64,000 nucleotides of DNA, taken from Chrysoperla carnea (taxonomy: Eukaryota > Arthropoda > Insecta > Neuroptera > Chrysopidae). Under the pieces are notes generated by a model, which had not been told where the DNA came from, made no database searches, and saw only the letters and a program-made list of their open reading frames with translations. Made by a program: the position numbers and the translations under genes. Every line of letters starts with the position of its first letter. Positions within the stretch are counted from its first letter, which is position 1. The stretch covers positions 56,987,172-57,051,171 of the forward strand of contig NC_058339.1 in the NCBI RefSeq assembly GCF_905475395.1, in the 5' to 3' direction. This document shows positions 61,467-64,000 of this stretch, in pieces.

Positions 61467-63916
61467 CTAAAAATAAATATAAATATTAAGTAAATATTTT
61501 TTTATTAATGGCATCTTGAATATCGTCACGATACTTACTTTTTTGTGGATCCAATAGTTGGAATAGATCTGGTTGTAAAGCATTTTCACCCATAACCGCT
61601 GTCCAACCTACAATATCAACCATTTTACATGGTTCCCGTTTAAAATCGGATCGTGAATTTCTACAAATCAAAAATTCCGTTAAAAATGTTAGTAAGAAAA
61701 GAATTATTTAGTTTTAGTACTTACCCTTTAAAACTTTTTGGAGAAAAATATACAAGTGATGAAGCCCATATTTGTATCCAATATCTTTGCCATGAAGATA
61801 CTGTGGGCTTTTTATTTTCTTTTAACACAGTTTTTCGACGAACACAACCTTGCATAGACGTTTCGCTGCCATCCTCCGATAAATCATCGTCATCAAGTGA
61901 CTGAAGTAATAAATTACATTGATCCTCACTGGCAAACGATGGTACACGGGATATAGTAGCTATTGAAGATGTCTCACCAATACTATCTGTTTCAATTGAT
62001 AATGTTTCTTCCATAACAGAATCATCCAACAAATGTATGGTTTTGGGACAACCATCTTTTAGATCAACCGAAACTTGCTGTTGATGACATTTATGAAAAA
62101 TACTGAAAAAATACAATAAAAATATTAGTATTATTCATGAAATATAATTTTCAATTTATTACACATATTAGGCATACAAAATAAAAATTTTGTTTTAAAA
62201 AGCAATTTCTTACAAAAGTGCTGTACAAAAAAGGGCATGCCATTGATTTTATGAATATGTAAAAATGAATATGAATGAACCATGGATAAAATACGGAGAA
62301 AATACTTAATGTGTTAGTAGACTCGTAATTAACCATTGATTTAATTAAAGGATTTAATTAAATAGTAAGTTATGAGAGACTTTGTGTTTATTATTTAGAA
62401 AATACAATAGGGGATCGGACTCAAGTGAAGTTGGTTTATAAAAATTCTTTACTAGTATGCAAGATATGAACGTTTAAAATTCCTAACTAAACAAAGAGGG
62501 AGATACCCACTAGTGACGTCATACGTGGGTATCGCCATACAGATTCTATTATAAAACTTTGTTTTGCTAAAAGTAGATAGGCAAGCTTTGAATGCAATCT
62601 TTGATTGCTTATAACTTCTTCGTATTTTAATCAATTTTAATTTCACTTTCAAATTTTGTCATGGTATCCAGTCTAATTTTACATTTTTATGGATAATATG
62701 GCCAATTCGACATCAGAATTATCCCCTATTCGAATAATTTTTAATTATTTATTTAAAAAACTACACTTCCAGCCAAAAATCAAATTACGGACAAAAAATA
62801 AGAACCAACCAACTGTAAATTTCCTGAAATTGGTTAAAACTGTTCACCAGGTAAGCGGTATTACTACAAGTAGATAAAACATACCCACAAAATGTCAATT
62901 GTTACATCCGTATTTTACCCATTTTTAGATACAAATAAATAAAAATAATTTTTATATTATGTAATTTGTTAAATATTGTTATTGATTATCCTAAAAGAAA
63001 ATGATTTAATGTAAAATATTTACAAACATGAAGGGAAATAAAACCGTGCGAATTTTCATGTTCTTTGGAATCAATATTTTTATTTCAAACCAAATAAAAA
63101 ATCATGCCAAAAAATAATGAAAAATATATTAGTACAAGATAAGGACGAAACTACCGATGTGTTTTTCGTGCATATCAGGAGGAGAACAAATTTATAACGG
63201 CTAAAAAAAATTATTTTTTCTGATTTTGATGTAACTAACTTTAACTAACTGCAACATTCTTTAATGTTGGATATATCTCTAGTATTTGTCAAAAACAAGC
63301 TTTTTAATACATCGTATCTGACGACTATAAACTTCCAGTAGGTACATAAGCTTAAAAGTTAAGCAAAAAAAAATTATATATAAATTTATTCAATTCACAA
63401 TGAGATTTCCTAGAAAAAAATAAAGACGGTTTTCTTTTACTAATCACAGCTTATTAGAATTGAACTCACTCCTTAAAGCCTCGTCTTACTTCTTTCCCCC
63501 ACTTTAATTTTAAAAGTTTGAAAAATACAAAACAGACAATATAAATTATATCTGTTTTCAAATGATATGACTAATCCATACTACTGTCATCAATTGAGCA
63601 AATAAAAATTAGAAAACAAAAACTAATTTATAAATTTCACAATTAAAAATAATTTAGAAAAAAAAGCAATAATTTCTAAAATTAAAAAAAAAAATCGTAG
63701 AGTAATAATTCCAAAATATAATATTTACAATTTGTACTGAACAATCATGCGATGCCAACCAATATGATTATTAGATATTTTTAATTACGTAATGGACGGT
63801 TAAAATTTGCGATATACAGAGAGATAACTCACCCACCACAGGTTGGGGCGATACCAATTGTGCCACAAGGTCCCACCTGTTTATGAAAGTTTCGTGGAAG
63901 ACTTGTACTACGGAAT
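61342..63916 (-). CDS. RALGPS: RALGPS (Ral GEF with PH domain), C-terminal four exons, gene continues past right edge
   Basis: Ral guanine-nucleotide exchange factor with PH domain and SH3-binding motif; it activates the small GTPase Ral at membranes. Exons 63916-63833, 62102-61725, 61660-61539 and 61466-61342 join with matching phases (2, 2, 1) and end at TAG. In order they encode a basic/Ser linker (FRSTSLPRNFHKQ), an acidic low-complexity segment (SLDDDDLSEDGSETSM), and the PH domain from GCVRRKTVLKE through SSWQRYWIQIWASSLVYF, CKMVDIVGW and DLFQLLDP to NVYKFRAGTK and the C-terminal helix AEKWCRHIQLASS with its conserved Trp. The last residues, PLPANLMLFD, also match the family. The RasGEF catalytic domain lies upstream, outside the window. 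A poly(A) signal (AATAAA on minus) lies at 61290-61295. Confidence 0.9.
61539..61660 (-). CDS. RALGPS: RALGPS exon: middle of PH domain
   Basis: Acceptor is GATTTGTAG; donor is A|GTAAGT. It encodes 40 full codons (DFKREPCKMVDIVGW, then DLFQLLDPQK), the central strands of the PH domain. Confidence 0.92.
61725..62102 (-). CDS. RALGPS: RALGPS exon: acidic linker and start of PH domain
   Basis: Acceptor is TATTTTTTCAG; donor is GG|GTAAGT. It has 125 full codons: a Gln/Val region, an acidic Ser-rich stretch and the first beta strands of the PH domain (RRKTVLKENKKP, SSWQRYWIQIW, SLVYFSPKSFK). Confidence 0.9.
62103..63832. other. RALGPS intron with repeat fragments
   Basis: Between the linker exon and the PH-domain exon. 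A segment at about 62450-62680 holds GATACCCAC...GTGGGTATC, an inverted pair around GTGACGTCAT. A stretch near 62830 (AAATTGGTTAAAACTGTTCA) resembles the tail of a common retroelement. The 62-codon plus ORF at 62689 falls in this repeat. Confidence 0.45.
63833..63916 (-). CDS. RALGPS: RALGPS linker exon
   Basis: Acceptor is CTCTACTTCAG; donor is GG|GTGAGT. It encodes 27 full codons (FRSTSLPRNFHKQ, then VGPCGTIGIAPTCG). The two bases left over combine with the first base of the next exon to give Gly, which fixes the frame. Confidence 0.8.
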
Positions 63917-64000
63917 CTGAAGTAGAGTATATACAAAATGTTTTTGAATACCGTGTTTGTTCATATTTTTATTACAAAATTTAACAAAATATTTCCCTCA

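Noticed and set aside
61653..61904. 83-codon plus-strand ORF
   Set aside because: Antisense shadow of the RALGPS PH-domain exons.
62689..62877. 62-codon ORF ending at a GTAAGC donor-like site
   Set aside because: Sequence resembles the tail of a common retroelement and lies within a RALGPS intron on the opposite strand.
1..64000. CRISPR arrays, operons, bacterial promoters, intact tRNA or rRNA genes
   Set aside because: None seen; spliced genes and insect repeats show this is nuclear eukaryotic DNA, and no intact cloverleaf or rRNA segment was recognised.

Overview
The window is eukaryotic and almost certainly from an insect nuclear genome. It is very AT-rich, exons are short and separated by GT-AG introns, and intergenic space is filled with decayed transposable elements, hairpin MITEs and several repeat types that are widespread in insects. 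The order cannot be fixed from the sequence alone. Most open frames of 60-90 codons here are chance ORFs or lie in repeats.

Three spliced genes can be supported. (1) Plus strand, 6514-10789: a small multi-membrane-span protein; a five-exon model with matching splice phases gives 174 residues, and an alternative readthrough of exon 2 ends at 7823. (2) Minus strand, 24964-23636: a complete four-exon NPC2/ML-domain sterol-binding secreted protein of 154 residues with all six expected cysteines. (3) Minus strand, 63916-61342: the last four coding exons of RALGPS, a Ral guanine-nucleotide exchange factor, ending in its PH domain; the catalytic RasGEF part lies beyond the right edge.

The outstanding object is an intact, intronless ORF of 1348 codons on the minus strand (44779-40733). 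Its N-terminal third reads as tandem HEPN-like helical domains, one keeping the R-x4-H motif, and the rest as TPR-like helical repeats with a clear internal duplication. This architecture is typical of bacterial, especially intracellular-symbiont, proteins. The same repeat families lie on both sides of it, so it sits in the host chromosome. It is best read as a horizontally acquired bacterial-type gene, which is an inference.

Layout: 1-6.4 kb, repeats including a 1.1-kb foldback; 6.4-10.8 kb, gene 1; 10.9-13 kb, a 393-bp tandem duplication and a GC-rich possible promoter/first exon; 13-23.6 kb, intergenic with decayed LINE and other repeats; 23.6-25 kb, NPC2; 25-39.4 kb, repeats, MITEs, a tRNA-derived SINE, a large palindromic element and a LINE remnant; 39.4-45.6 kb, the HEPN/TPR gene with two hairpin MITEs upstream; 45.6-61.3 kb, repeats; 61.3-64 kb, the RALGPS 3' end. 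A roughly 500-580-bp family (called R1 here) recurs six times from 16 to 55 kb. The genes show no sign of acting in one pathway; they are ordinary unlinked eukaryotic loci.
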